DNA of 64,000 nt. Origin: Chryseobacterium angstadtii. GTDB lineage: Bacteria > Bacteroidota > Bacteroidia > Flavobacteriales > Weeksellaceae. The translations under genes were made by a program, and so were the position numbers. The stretch spans positions 124,001 through 188,000 of the forward strand of contig NZ_LFND01000008.1 in assembly GCF_001045465.1 (NCBI RefSeq), written 5' to 3'. The notes under the pieces are model-generated. The model had not been told where the DNA came from and did no database searches. It saw only the letters and a list, made by a program, of their open reading frames with translations. Shown here piece by piece: positions 1 to 8,549 of this stretch (positions are counted from its first letter, which is position 1; every line of letters begins with the position of its first letter).

Positions 1-466
1 ATATGGAAGCTCAGCAGGAACTCTGAACGTATTAATCAATGATGTACAGGTGGGTACAATAGCCTATACGGCAGACAAAGCAGTATCTACACAAACCATT
101 AATAACATCAATGTAAGCGGAAACGTAGTCATTAAAATTGTAAACCCTGTATCTTCCAGCGGAAACAGAGTGGCATTGGATGATCTTACCTGGACATGTT
201 TCGGTTCATTAGGAACTTCAGATGTGAAAAAAGACAAAGCTGAATTCACCATCTACCCTAACCCGGTGAGAAATAACGAATTATTTGTGAAAGGAGAAAA
301 CTTAACCAAAATCTTAAAAGCTGAAATCTACGATCTTTCAGGAAAACTGATTGAAGTGATTGCAAATCCTTTCAAAAACTCCAATAAAATTAACCTAAAA
401 GGACTTGTTAAAGGAAACTACATCCTGAAAACAGATAGTTTCTCTACTAAATTCATGGTAGATTAA
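1..466 (+). CDS. Secreted protein with type IX sorting tail (5' part outside window)
   Basis: The frame is open from the first base, so this is the C-terminal part (about 154 residues) of a longer protein. A short beta-rich segment ending in a DDLTWTC motif is followed by a type A Por secretion tail: TIYPNPVRN, then LSGKLIE, ending in GNYILKTDSFSTKFMVD. This tail directs export by the type IX secretion system and is then cleaved. The lost N-terminus should carry the signal peptide and the functional domain, so the activity cannot be named. An intrinsic terminator follows 24 bases after the stop. Confidence 0.85.
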   Translation, partial: YGSSAGTLNVLINDVQVGTIAYTADKAVSTQTINNINVSGNVVIKIVNPVSSSGNRVALDDLTWTCFGSLGTSDVKKDKAEFTIYPNPVRNNELFVKGENLTKILKAEIYDLSGKLIEVIANPFKNSNKINLKGLVKGNYILKTDSFSTKFMVD

Positions 467-489
467 ACCTTAAAAAATATTTGATTACA

Positions 490-516
490 AAGACCGATTT
501 ATTCGGTCTTTTTTTT
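490..516 (+). terminator. Intrinsic terminator after the sorting-domain gene
   Basis: Perfect 8-bp stem AAGACCGA/TCGGTCTT (490-497 and 503-510), 5-base loop, then a run of T. It lies 11 bases before the aroE start codon, so aroE must use a promoter overlapping this hairpin or readthrough. Confidence 0.85.
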
Positions 517-527
517 ATTTTTGATCT

Positions 528-1265
528 ATGGATTCCAATAAAAAATTAGGCCTGATAGGAAAGAATATTTCCTATTCTTTTTCCAAAAAATTCTTTGAAG
601 ACAAGTTTCAGAAGCTTATGCTGAAAGACTTTACTTACGATATTTTTGATCTGAATGAAATAAATGAAGTAGAAAATCTTCTGGCTGATCCACAGCTTTT
701 AGGATTCAATGTGACCATTCCATACAAGGAAAAAATCATTGATTATCTCGACAACCTTAGTGATGAAGCAGAAAAAATAGGTGCTGTAAACTGTGTCCTC
801 ATCAGAGACGGTAAAAAAACGGGGTACAATACGGATGCCTTCGGTTTTGAAAAAACGTTGCTTCTTCACAAAAAAAACCATCAGGATAAAGCGCTCATTC
901 TTGGAAACGGAGGTGCTGCAAAAGCCGTAAAATATGTGATGGATAAACACGGAATTCCTTCGATCACCATATCAAGAAACTCTGAAATCAACTTTGAAAA
1001 CATAGATGCAGAAACGGTTCGTGATCATAAAATTATTATTCAGTGTACACCGGTAGGAACATTCCCGAATGTGGAAGACTGTCTGAAGTTTCCTTTTGAA
1101 GGAATCACCCCGGAACACCTGATTATTGATCTTATTTACAACCCCAATTATACCCAGTTTATCATTAAAGCATCCGAAAAAGGAGCCAAAACCGTGAACG
1201 GATATTATATGCTTGAACAGCAAGCAGAAAAAGCTTGGGAAATTTGGAATTTTCAAAAAAAATAA
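528..1265 (+). CDS. aroE: Shikimate dehydrogenase
   Basis: Reduces 3-dehydroshikimate to shikimate with NADPH in the chorismate pathway; cytosolic. The 245-residue length is slightly short for the family (about 270). Visible motifs: shikimate-binding SYSFS (15-19), NVTIPYK with the catalytic lysine at 67, GAVN (85-88), NTD with the catalytic-site aspartate (101-103), a GNGGAA dinucleotide-binding loop (126-131), and a C-terminal GYYMLEQQA that closes the active site. Start is the first ATG after the upstream terminator. The DUF349 gene follows after 75 bases in the same direction. Confidence 0.95.
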   Translation: MDSNKKLGLIGKNISYSFSKKFFEDKFQKLMLKDFTYDIFDLNEINEVENLLADPQLLGFNVTIPYKEKIIDYLDNLSDEAEKIGAVNCVLIRDGKKTGYNTDAFGFEKTLLLHKKNHQDKALILGNGGAAKAVKYVMDKHGIPSITISRNSEINFENIDAETVRDHKIIIQCTPVGTFPNVEDCLKFPFEGITPEHLIIDLIYNPNYTQFIIKASEKGAKTVNGYYMLEQQAEKAWEIWNFQKK

Positions 1266-1340
1266 CCTAAATTAGTACCTTAATTGGCTTTACAGCTATA
1301 TACAAAAGGATATTAACGCCACTCACATAAAAGATTTGCT

Positions 1341-3146
1341 ATGACTACAGAAAACAATCTTTCTGAAAACGAAGAAAATAAAAATCCTAACGAAGTATCT
1401 CAGGAAGAAACCTCACAGGCCGACACTTCCCATCAGGAAATAGCTCATGATGATGAAGCAGAGCACCCGGAAGAGGATCATGCCGATGATATTTCTCTGG
1501 CTGACGCATTGAAAGAAATGGAGTCTATCATCAATATGGCCAATGCCGGTGAAAACTTCAAAAGATTCAATCAGCTAAAGGAAAAAGCAAATCATTACAT
1601 CCATGATGAAGTGGAAGATAAAAAACATGAATATGTAGAAGGCGGAAACCCTCCTGAAAACTTCAGCTACGAACATCCTTTACAATCTAAATTTTCTGCT
1701 TTAATCAATATTTTCAGAGAAAAACACGATTCTTACCAGAAATCTCAGGATGAAGAGCAGAAGAAAAACCTGGATCACCGCCAGAATATCATAGAAAGAC
1801 TTAAAAATCTTTATACCAACTCTGAACCGGGAACTAATCTTTTCAAATCCATCCGTGAAATCAAAGAAGAATGGTCCAAAGCCGGACAGGTGGCCAAATC
1901 TGAATTCAAGATCCTTAACAATAATTATTTCCATCACCTGAATCAGTTTTATCAGATGCTGGATCTGAATAAAGAATTTCTTGAGCAGGAATTCAGCCAC
2001 AATTTAGAGAAAAGACAGCATATCATTGCCCGTGCTAAAGAGCTGGAAAGTGAGCCTGTCATTCAAAAAGCGCTGAACGAGCTTCAATATCTTCATAAAC
2101 TCTGGAAAGAAGAAGCAGAGCCTGTTGCCGAGGAATTCCGTGAAAAAACATGGGAAGAATTCAAAGAAATTTCCAACAAAATACACGAAAGAAAATCTGA
2201 ATTGTCTGCAGCTATCGAAGGAGAGCAGAATGATAATCTGGAAAAGAAAAACCAGATCATTGCAGAAATCAAAAAACTGGCTGAACCTTCCGAAACGCCT
2301 AACCACGGTTACTGGCAAAACTCAATTAAAAGAGTGGAAGATCTCCGTACCGAGTTTTTAAAAACAGGAAGCGTTCCAAGAAAACTTTCCAACCAAAACT
2401 GGAATGATTTCAAAACTACGCTAAGAGCTTTCAACACAACAAAAAACAACTATTATAAGTCACTGAAAGGTTCTCAGCAAGCCAATCTTGAAGAAAAGCT
2501 GAAACTGATCCAGACCGCTCAGGATAATATGAACAGTGAAGAATGGGACATTGCCGTTCCTCTGTTCAAAAAGCTTCAGGAAGACTGGAAAAAGATAGGA
2601 CATGTTCCAAAAAGCATGACCAATAAAATCTGGGACGAATTCCGTGATGCATGTAATACGTTTTTCAACAATTACAGAGAGAAAAACAATGCCTCCAACG
2701 ATAACTGGAAGGAAAATTACAAGCAGAAAAAAGAAATTCTTGAAGACCTTAAAACGGTTTCCAACGACGAAGGCAGTATTGAAAGAATTGAAGCGATAAA
2801 AACCGCTTGGAACAACATCGGAAAAGTGCCTAGAGACAAAATTGCCATCAATACGGAATTCAACAGAACTCTGAGAGAAAAGCTGAAGCTGAACAAAATC
2901 AATGAACTTGAATTGAAAGAAGAAGGACTGACAGAAAACCAGCTTACAGATAAAGCAAGAAAAATCAAGAGCCAGATTTCTGATCTTGAGGCTGAAATTG
3001 TGAAACTGGAAAACAACCTGGCATTCTTCAAGAACCCGTCAAGAGAAAATCCTCTCCTGAGAGATACTTTCAACACGATCGACGAGAAGAGAGCTCATCT
3101 GGAAACTTTAAAACAGAATCTTCACAACATCATTGCCGGAGATTAA
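1341..3146 (+). CDS. DUF349 repeat protein
   Basis: A 601-residue, highly charged cytosolic protein. The first 60 residues are an acidic low-complexity tail rich in Glu, Asp, Asn and His. The rest is mostly helical and holds about five DUF349 repeats, each recognisable by W(K/S)x(I/A)G(x)VP followed by W-x-x-F, for example near residues 170-205, 240-285, 335-380, 415-450 and 480-520. The C-terminal 70 residues look like a coiled coil. DUF349 proteins are common in Bacteroidetes; their function is not established. A strong terminator follows. Confidence 0.85.
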   Translation: MTTENNLSENEENKNPNEVSQEETSQADTSHQEIAHDDEAEHPEEDHADDISLADALKEMESIINMANAGENFKRFNQLKEKANHYIHDEVEDKKHEYVEGGNPPENFSYEHPLQSKFSALINIFREKHDSYQKSQDEEQKKNLDHRQNIIERLKNLYTNSEPGTNLFKSIREIKEEWSKAGQVAKSEFKILNNNYFHHLNQFYQMLDLNKEFLEQEFSHNLEKRQHIIARAKELESEPVIQKALNELQYLHKLWKEEAEPVAEEFREKTWEEFKEISNKIHERKSELSAAIEGEQNDNLEKKNQIIAEIKKLAEPSETPNHGYWQNSIKRVEDLRTEFLKTGSVPRKLSNQNWNDFKTTLRAFNTTKNNYYKSLKGSQQANLEEKLKLIQTAQDNMNSEEWDIAVPLFKKLQEDWKKIGHVPKSMTNKIWDEFRDACNTFFNNYREKNNASNDNWKENYKQKKEILEDLKTVSNDEGSIERIEAIKTAWNNIGKVPRDKIAINTEFNRTLREKLKLNKINELELKEEGLTENQLTDKARKIKSQISDLEAEIVKLENNLAFFKNPSRENPLLRDTFNTIDEKRAHLETLKQNLHNIIAGD

Positions 3147-3163
3147 TTAAGTATAACAACACA

Positions 3164-3202
3164 AAAAGGCGGAGCAAAGAAATTTGTCTTCGCCTTTTCT
3201 TT
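3164..3202 (+). terminator. Intrinsic terminator after the DUF349 gene
   Basis: Outer stem AAAAGGCG/CGCCTTTT (3164-3171 and 3191-3198), extended inward by further pairs including CAAA/TTTG, then a T-rich tract. It ends only a few bases before the ribD start at 3210. Confidence 0.8.
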
Positions 3203-3209
3203 TTATTTT

Positions 3210-4265
3210 ATGAACAACGACGAACTTTATATCAAAAGATGCATCGAACTCGCCCAAAAAGCATTGGGTAAAACCTACCCCAATCCACTTGTAGGCAGTG
3301 TCATTGTGCATAACGGAAAAATTATAGGTGAAGGCTACCACCATAAAGCAGGAGAAAATCATGCAGAAATCAATGCTATTAATTCCGTAGAGAATAAAGA
3401 TCTGATCCCTGAATCTACTATTTATGTTTCGCTGGAGCCCTGTGCCCATTATGGAAAAACGCCGCCCTGCGCTTTAAAAATTAAAGAACTGGGATTCAAA
3501 AAAGTAGTAATCGGAGCTATGGATTCCCACGATAAAGTCAACGGAAAAGGAAAAAAAATCATCCAGGATGCAGGAATAGAAGTGGTTTCCGGAGTATTGG
3601 AAGAAGAATGTATTCAGTTAAATAAAAGGTTTTTTACCTACCACGAAAAGAAAAGACCTTATATCATCCTGAAATGGGCAGAATCAGCAGACGGGTTCTT
3701 AGATAAGGATTTCAAGCCTACTGCTATTTCAAATTCATTGGCCAATCAGTTTGTCCATCAGTTACGGGCAGATGAACATGCTATTTTAGTAGGAACCCAA
3801 ACGGCTTTAAATGATAATCCAAGTTTGACCGTAAGAAATGCTGAAGGTGTAAATCCTGTACGAATTCTCATAGATTTTGACTTAAAAGTTCCACAAGACT
3901 TTAAAATTTACAATGATGAAGCCAAAACGCTCGTCATCAATTCCATAAAAGAAGGAACGGAAAATAATATAAAATTTATCAGAGTTGGAAAAGAAAACTT
4001 CCTGCCCGATTTGATGCCTGCACTTTATAAGGAACAAATACAATCCGTCATTATCGAAGGGGGAAGCTATACCTTACAGCAGTTTATTTCAGCCGGAATC
4101 TGGGATGAAGCTATTGTTATTAAAAATGAAAATCTCAAACTTGAAAACGGGACAAAAGCTCCGGTATTCCAACAGAATATCAATGAAACAGAAAATCTTC
4201 GTGATAATACCATAAACAGATATGTTAATTTATCCCAAAATGGAGAATTATATTATCTGAAATGA
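3210..4265 (+). CDS. ribD: Riboflavin biosynthesis deaminase/reductase
   Basis: Bifunctional enzyme for steps two and three of riboflavin synthesis: deamination of diaminohydroxyphosphoribosylaminopyrimidine, then NADPH reduction of the ribose side chain. The N-terminal deaminase domain (about 1-145) shows TYPNPLVG (22-29), the zinc ligand and catalytic glutamate HAE (51-53) and the two cysteines of EPCAHYGKTPPC (78 and 87). The reductase domain follows, with GTQTALNDNPSLTVR and IEGGSYTLQQF. Length 351 is normal. It stands apart from other rib genes and I see no FMN riboswitch upstream. Confidence 0.96.
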   Translation: MNNDELYIKRCIELAQKALGKTYPNPLVGSVIVHNGKIIGEGYHHKAGENHAEINAINSVENKDLIPESTIYVSLEPCAHYGKTPPCALKIKELGFKKVVIGAMDSHDKVNGKGKKIIQDAGIEVVSGVLEEECIQLNKRFFTYHEKKRPYIILKWAESADGFLDKDFKPTAISNSLANQFVHQLRADEHAILVGTQTALNDNPSLTVRNAEGVNPVRILIDFDLKVPQDFKIYNDEAKTLVINSIKEGTENNIKFIRVGKENFLPDLMPALYKEQIQSVIIEGGSYTLQQFISAGIWDEAIVIKNENLKLENGTKAPVFQQNINETENLRDNTINRYVNLSQNGELYYLK

Positions 4266-4295
4266 TTATATTAGTTTCGTTCAAAAAAAATTAAC

Positions 4296-4478
4296 ATGAA
4301 AAATCTAAAGAAAATTTCAAGAATCAATTTAAAAAGTATCAGCGGTGGCGCATTAGTATTTGTAAACTGTACGTTACCTACCGGAGAAGCGACCAGATGC
4401 AGAGACAAATGCCCTCAGGATTTCTGCGGCCCTACAAGTTACATGTGTCTGCTTCCGCTGGATTATTGCGGATCATAG
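4296..4478 (+). CDS. Small Cys-rich double-glycine leader peptide (bacteriocin-like)
   Basis: A 60-residue product. The N-terminus MKNLKKISRINLKSISGG is a leader of the double-glycine type, normally removed by a PCAT/C39 peptidase-transporter. The predicted mature part (about 42 residues) has six cysteines at 25, 35, 39, 44, 51 and 58, suggesting disulfides or modification. Short proteins with this leader are frequent in Chryseobacterium, where they are labelled bacteriocin-like; the role is unproven. No transporter, maturase or immunity gene lies nearby. It starts 30 bases after ribD and is followed by its own terminator. Confidence 0.7.
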   Translation: MKNLKKISRINLKSISGGALVFVNCTLPTGEATRCRDKCPQDFCGPTSYMCLLPLDYCGS

Positions 4479-4512
4479 AAAGAAAAACTTTTATAGAATT
4501 ATAAAAAAATAG

Positions 4513-4545
4513 GAAGCTGTCAAATAATTTGGCGGCTTCTTTATT
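4513..4545 (+). terminator. Intrinsic terminator after the small peptide gene
   Basis: A 9-bp stem including two G-U pairs (4513-4521 with 4531-4539), 9-base loop, then TTTATT. Confidence 0.65.
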
Positions 4546-4574
4546 GATCGTTGTGTAACTTATCTCACATTTTA

Positions 4575-4582
4575 TACTTTTG
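4575..4582 (+). promoter_or_regulatory. Bacteroidetes -7 box TACTTTTG
   Basis: Exact match to the TAnnTTTG consensus, 52 bases before the lipoprotein start, with a TTG at 4551-4553 at the expected -33 distance. Confidence 0.6.
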
Positions 4583-4633
4583 CAAACCATTATCACGTTA
4601 ATAATCCATAATGATTAAAAACGTACACAAAAC

Positions 4634-5554
4634 ATGAAAACATTCCTTTTCTCAATAACAGCCCTTGTATTTTTGATCTCGTGTAGTTCAAAGAAGACCA
4701 TTACTGGCGAGAATCAGGAAAAAACCGATATTCAGGAGGTCAATTACATTCCTTATTATCTGGAAGTTTATAAAGTTGACAGTTTAATGCTGGTAAAAAA
4801 AGACGAGGAAGCTTTTCAGAAACTGGATAGCCTATTCAGAATATATCAACCGAAGAATCAGGTTGCCTCTTCAGAAATCCTGAATTATGTACTGCTCGCT
4901 GAAAAACTGAAAAAAAATATAGACACCAAAAAATACATTCAAAGCCTCATAAAAGATTGGGGTATTCCGGTAAAAGAATTAAAAAAAGAAACCGCTTTAA
5001 CCCAAACTCTGCAGAATATCTTCTCTGATACAGAACTTCTTTCACTTGAACAACAGCATATCAAAAATATCGACTGGGAATACAGGAAAATACTGAAAGA
5101 AATGTTCGTTGCAGATCAGAAAAGCAGATCAAAACAGGATGAGCCGCAGGTAGATGAAGACAATATAAAGAAAATGCTCCATCTTATTAAAACCAAGGGC
5201 TATCCGGACATTCCAACCGTGGGAAGAATAGATCTTGAAAGAATCATGCTTTCCGTTATGTACCTCCACTTTGCACGGGCGGACGAGTACAAAGAGTTCC
5301 GGGCACTTTTGTTTGAAAATTTAAAAAAAGGAAAAGCAACTCCTATTGAAATGAAACAATTCATGCTGGGAAAATACAACCTCGTGTATCAGCAGAACTA
5401 TTTTGAACAAACAACCAGAGATACCATCCGTTTAAGAGGAATTACGACAAATTACCCAAAAGACACTTTCAATATAAGACGCCGAAATATAGGCCTTCCC
5501 TCTCTGGAATATGAAAAATGGAAGAACAACTTTATGAAGCAGCACAACAATTAA
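4634..5554 (+). CDS. Lipoprotein, resembles the DUF6624 family
   Basis: A 306-residue protein with a lipoprotein signal: hydrophobic stretch, then LISC with the lipidated Cys at 17. The mature part is helical and charged. The C-terminal half carries DQKSR, a GYPDIPTVG turn, a hydrophobic HFA segment and a final NIRRRNIGLPSLEYE block; this arrangement resembles DUF6624 proteins of Bacteroidetes, an assignment made from memory of the motif pattern. Function unknown. Its own promoter and the 12-base gap to the YigZ-like gene suggest a two-gene transcript. Confidence 0.65.
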   Translation: MKTFLFSITALVFLISCSSKKTITGENQEKTDIQEVNYIPYYLEVYKVDSLMLVKKDEEAFQKLDSLFRIYQPKNQVASSEILNYVLLAEKLKKNIDTKKYIQSLIKDWGIPVKELKKETALTQTLQNIFSDTELLSLEQQHIKNIDWEYRKILKEMFVADQKSRSKQDEPQVDEDNIKKMLHLIKTKGYPDIPTVGRIDLERIMLSVMYLHFARADEYKEFRALLFENLKKGKATPIEMKQFMLGKYNLVYQQNYFEQTTRDTIRLRGITTNYPKDTFNIRRRNIGLPSLEYEKWKNNFMKQHNN

Positions 5555-5566
5555 TGTACCCGGAAA

Positions 5567-6169
5567 ATGTTTGAATACAAGACCATAGAAAAACCCATAC
5601 AGGATATTTTATTAAAAGAAAAAGGAAGCAAGTTCATTGGATTTGCATTTCCTGTCAATAATGAAAAAGAATTAAAAGAAGCCCTGGAACAAGTCAGAGC
5701 AGAGCATCCAAAAGCTACTCACCATTGCTATGCTTTCAGAATGGGGCTGGAAGGAGAAAATTACCGGGCCAATGATGATGGTGAGCCTTCCGGAAGTGCG
5801 GGACTTCCTATTTACAATCAGCTTTTAGCTCATGAAGTCACCAATGTTCTCGTTATTTCGGTTCGTTATTACGGAGGAACAAAACTCGGCGTTTCCGGTC
5901 TGGTAAAGGCTTATAAGGAATGTGCAAAAATCACCCTTGAAGAAGCCAACATCATTACTAAAGAACTGGAAACAGAAATTGAAATCCAGTTTAATTTCAA
6001 CCAGCAAAATACCATCTTTACTCTGCTTTCTAAATTCGATGCTAAGGTTTTGAATTTTGATGCGGATGAAAACTGTATTTTGACCGCTTCTTTAAAACTG
6101 GCACAAAAAGAAAATATCTCAGATAAACTATCCGAGATGCAGTATGTTTCATTTGAATTTACAGATTAA
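5567..6169 (+). CDS. IMPACT/YigZ family protein
   Basis: A 200-residue cytosolic protein with the UPF0029/IMPACT N-terminal domain: GSKFIGFAFPV, HHCYAFR, the signature ANDDGEPSGSAG, and VRYYGGTKLGVSGLVKAY. A smaller EF-G-like C-terminal domain follows. E. coli YigZ is the best-known relative; the family is thought to act in translation control, but the bacterial role is unsettled. The stop codon overlaps that of the convergent protease gene, and I see no terminator between them. Confidence 0.92.
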   Translation: MFEYKTIEKPIQDILLKEKGSKFIGFAFPVNNEKELKEALEQVRAEHPKATHHCYAFRMGLEGENYRANDDGEPSGSAGLPIYNQLLAHEVTNVLVISVRYYGGTKLGVSGLVKAYKECAKITLEEANIITKELETEIEIQFNFNQQNTIFTLLSKFDAKVLNFDADENCILTASLKLAQKENISDKLSEMQYVSFEFTD

Positions 6170-6876
6170 TCCCTTCTTCCGCCAAGAAGCAAGGAACCCC
6201 AATAAATAAGCTGAGCCAGCGATCCGAGTGCCGCTACAAGATAGGTTCTTGCCGCCCACTTCAGACTATCCTGTACCCCTACAAATTCTTCCTGAGTAAC
6301 CGTTCCGGTGTCTTTCAGCCATTTCATAGCACGGTTGCTTGCATCATACTCCACAGGAAGTGTGACAAAAGCAAAAAGTGTAGTCATGGCAAACATTGCC
6401 ACGCCTATAGCTAGAACAGTAGTATTTCCGTTCGGATCATCAATAGATCTTGTGGCTACCATAATTCCGATACCTGCCAAAAGGACAAACTGCATCAGAT
6501 TAGAACTTATATTCACCACAGGAACCAGTTTCGAACGCAGGTTCAGCATGGAATATCCTACGGCATGTTGTACTGCGTGCCCGCACTCATGGGCTGCTAC
6601 AGCTGCAGCGGCTGCATTTCTCTGCATATAAACCCCTTCAGAAAGATTCACTGTTTTATCTGCCGGATTGTAATGGTCAGTCAATTGGCCGGGAACCGAA
6701 ATCACCTGTACATCATTGATCCCATTATCTCTAAGCATTTTCTCCGCCACTTCTTTTCCTGAAAGACCATTTCTGAGATGTACATTGGAATAGTATTCAA
6801 ATTTCGACTTCAACCTTGATGAAACCCACCAGCTCACCAGCATTGAAATACCGATAATGATATAATAACCCGTCAT
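6166..6876 (-). CDS. Membrane zinc metallopeptidase, YugP family
   Basis: A 236-residue membrane protease. Residues 1-20 form a membrane segment; the zinc site HECGH is at 96-100, followed by two hydrophobic segments (about 125-145 and 155-175), the conserved EYDASNRA, and a last hydrophobic stretch. This is the COG2738/YugP architecture (neutral zinc metallopeptidase). Substrates are unknown. It is transcribed away from the GNAT-like gene at 6982 and convergently with the YigZ-like gene. Confidence 0.9.
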   Translation of the reverse strand: MTGYYIIIGISMLVSWWVSSRLKSKFEYYSNVHLRNGLSGKEVAEKMLRDNGINDVQVISVPGQLTDHYNPADKTVNLSEGVYMQRNAAAAAVAAHECGHAVQHAVGYSMLNLRSKLVPVVNISSNLMQFVLLAGIGIMVATRSIDDPNGNTTVLAIGVAMFAMTTLFAFVTLPVEYDASNRAMKWLKDTGTVTQEEFVGVQDSLKWAARTYLVAALGSLAQLIYWGSLLLGGRRD

Positions 6877-6951
6877 TTTATATAGATTTTTGTGTTTGAA
6901 ATTTAAGCATAATGATGTAAAAACTGTGCCAAAGTATTACATTTTATTATT

Positions 6952-6959
6952 TATATTTG
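6952..6959 (+). promoter_or_regulatory. Bacteroidetes -7 box TATATTTG
   Basis: Exact TAnnTTTG match, 22 bases before the GNAT-like gene. A weaker reverse match, CCAAAGTA at 6929-6936, could serve the divergent protease gene. Confidence 0.5.
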
Positions 6960-6981
6960 TTCTCTAATTAGCCCTTACATT

Positions 6982-8115
6982 ATGCCTGAAGTTTCAGTTA
7001 TTGAAGTAAAAAGCCAAAGCGATTTAAAAAAATTCGTAAGGTTTCCGATGGATCTTTATAAAAACAATCCTTATTATGTCCCTTCCTTTATTAAAGACGA
7101 ATTTAAAATATGGGATGAAAAAGAGAATCCAGCTTTAAAATATTCACAATCCAGACAGTTTCTGGCATTCAAAAACAATCAGGTAGTAGGGAGAATTGCA
7201 GTGATGATCAATCACAAAGAAGAAAAAGAATTGGGAATCAGAAAGGTACGTTTCGGATGGATAGATTTCATCGATGATAAAGAAGTTTCTAAAGCCCTTA
7301 TTCAGAAAGCAATAGATTACGCCAAAGAAAACAACATAGACAAAATTGAAGGCCCTATGGGATTTACCAATCTCGATAAAGCCGGAATGCTGACTATGGG
7401 ATTCGACAAACTGGCGACCATGATTGGAATCTATAATCACGCCTATTACCCTGAACACCTGGAAAGCCTGGGCATGATCAAAGAAAAAGAATGGGTAGAA
7501 TATGAAATGAACTTCCCGAAAGTTCTGCCTGAAAAAGTGGAGAAATTCAGTGGGCTGATCGCTCAGAAATACAAGCTGAAAGTCCTTGATTTTAAGTCGA
7601 AGCAGGAAATTCTACCTTTTGTAGAACCAATGTTTAAACTCTTGGACGAAACCTATAAACATCTTTCCACCTACACCCCTATTTCGGACGAACAGATAAA
7701 GACCTACAAAGAGAAATATTTCCCTTTTATAGACAAAAATTATGTCATTTGTGTGGTAGACGAAAACAATGAACTGGTATCATTTGCTATCACCATGCCT
7801 TCTTACTCAAAGGCGTTGCAGAAGTCGAAAGGAAAACTCTTTCCTTTTGGATGGTGGCATTTTTTACAGGCAGGAAAGAAAAACGACAGAGCTAATTTTT
7901 ACCTGATCGGAATTCATCCGGAATACCAGAGACGTGGTGTAACCGCTATTATATTCAAAGAAATTTTTGTGCGTTTTACGAGCATGGGAATTGATTTTGC
8001 AGAAACCAACCCGGAACTCGAAGAAAATAAAAGCGTCCAGCTTCTGTGGCAGGACTATAACCCTGTCAATCACAAGAGAAGAAGAACATATTCATTAATG
8101 ATAAGTGATGAATGA
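6982..8115 (+). CDS. GNAT-like acyltransferase family protein
   Basis: A 377-residue cytosolic protein. The N-terminal half reads KKFVRFPMDLYKNNPYYVP and QVVGRIAV. The C-terminal half has FYLIGIHPEYQRRGVT, resembling the CoA-binding R/Q-x-x-G-x-G/A loop of GNAT acetyltransferases, and ends in NPVNHKRRRTYSLMISDE. Such proteins are common in Bacteroidetes and are annotated only as N-acetyltransferases; the substrate is unknown. The last four codons fall inside a heptad repeat array that continues past the stop. Confidence 0.75.
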   Translation: MPEVSVIEVKSQSDLKKFVRFPMDLYKNNPYYVPSFIKDEFKIWDEKENPALKYSQSRQFLAFKNNQVVGRIAVMINHKEEKELGIRKVRFGWIDFIDDKEVSKALIQKAIDYAKENNIDKIEGPMGFTNLDKAGMLTMGFDKLATMIGIYNHAYYPEHLESLGMIKEKEWVEYEMNFPKVLPEKVEKFSGLIAQKYKLKVLDFKSKQEILPFVEPMFKLLDETYKHLSTYTPISDEQIKTYKEKYFPFIDKNYVICVVDENNELVSFAITMPSYSKALQKSKGKLFPFGWWHFLQAGKKNDRANFYLIGIHPEYQRRGVTAIIFKEIFVRFTSMGIDFAETNPELEENKSVQLLWQDYNPVNHKRRRTYSLMISDE

Positions 8116-8139
8116 TGAATGATGAGTTATTAGTGACTT
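8105..8139 (+). repeat. Heptad array, unit ATGATGA-like, over the GNAT-like stop codon
   Basis: Five consecutive 7-base units, the first three GTGATGA, ATGATGA, ATGATGA, then two drifted units. The array begins inside the coding end of the upstream gene. Part of it (ATGAGTTAT, 8122-8130) has a perfect 9-base inverse copy at 8158-8166. Confidence 0.6.
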
Positions 8140-8201
8140 ATTTCAAATCCAAAACTGATAACTCATATTTTGCACCCCAAAAACCCGCAACAAAAAAAAC
8201 T

Positions 8202-8250
8202 CTTAATCCGAATCTCGCACCCCGCATCTCGTAACCCGTAACCCGAACCC
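8202..8250 (+). repeat. Heptad array, unit CGNANCY
   Basis: Six exact-phase units starting with CG at 8209, 8216, 8223, 8230, 8237 and 8244, preceded by a drifted unit. The array ends one base before the ATG of the small membrane protein. It is far richer in G+C than the surrounding gaps. The same unit type recurs at 55105-55168. Confidence 0.75.
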
Positions 8251-8251
8251 C

Positions 8252-8428
8252 ATGAAACCACATCTCATCGTTTTCGCCATCCTCATCGCAGCATTTATCG
8301 CCTACAACTTCTTTTTCAGGATAGAAGACGACAGAATGAATACAGTTGTTAACATAATGCTTGCCAGCATCCTTTTCGGATACATCTCCTTTATGGCCTA
8401 TTCTCTCCTTAAAAAAATGAAGAAATAA
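8252..8428 (+). CDS. Small two-helix membrane protein
   Basis: A 58-residue open frame, ATG at 8252 and TAA at 8426-8428. It has two hydrophobic segments (about residues 4-22 and 33-52) separated by a charged RIEDDRMN turn, and a basic KKMKK end. I do not recognise a family. The start follows directly on a heptad array, and nuoA begins about 120 bases later with its own promoter-like box. The good hydrophobic pattern and basic C-terminus favour a real gene; a conserved homologue would settle it. Confidence 0.6.
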   Translation: MKPHLIVFAILIAAFIAYNFFFRIEDDRMNTVVNIMLASILFGYISFMAYSLLKKMKK

Positions 8429-8518
8429 ATACTATTTTTATTGATTCTAAATTACCACTTTTCCCTATTTTCATCCCACTTTTAAGCTTATTAATTTCAT
8501 GCTTTCTTGTTTATTCGC

Positions 8519-8526
8519 TAAATTTG
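8519..8526 (+). promoter_or_regulatory. Probable nuo operon promoter, -7 box TAAATTTG
   Basis: TAnnTTTG match 23 bases before the nuoA start codon; the likely promoter for the 14-gene operon. No clear -33 TTG is visible at standard spacing. Confidence 0.55.
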
Positions 8527-8549
8527 CAAATTGAGATAATAATGCAAAA

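Noticed and set aside
3147..3209. FMN riboswitch before ribD
   Set aside because: The 63-base gap is occupied by the terminator of the upstream gene, too short for an RFN element.
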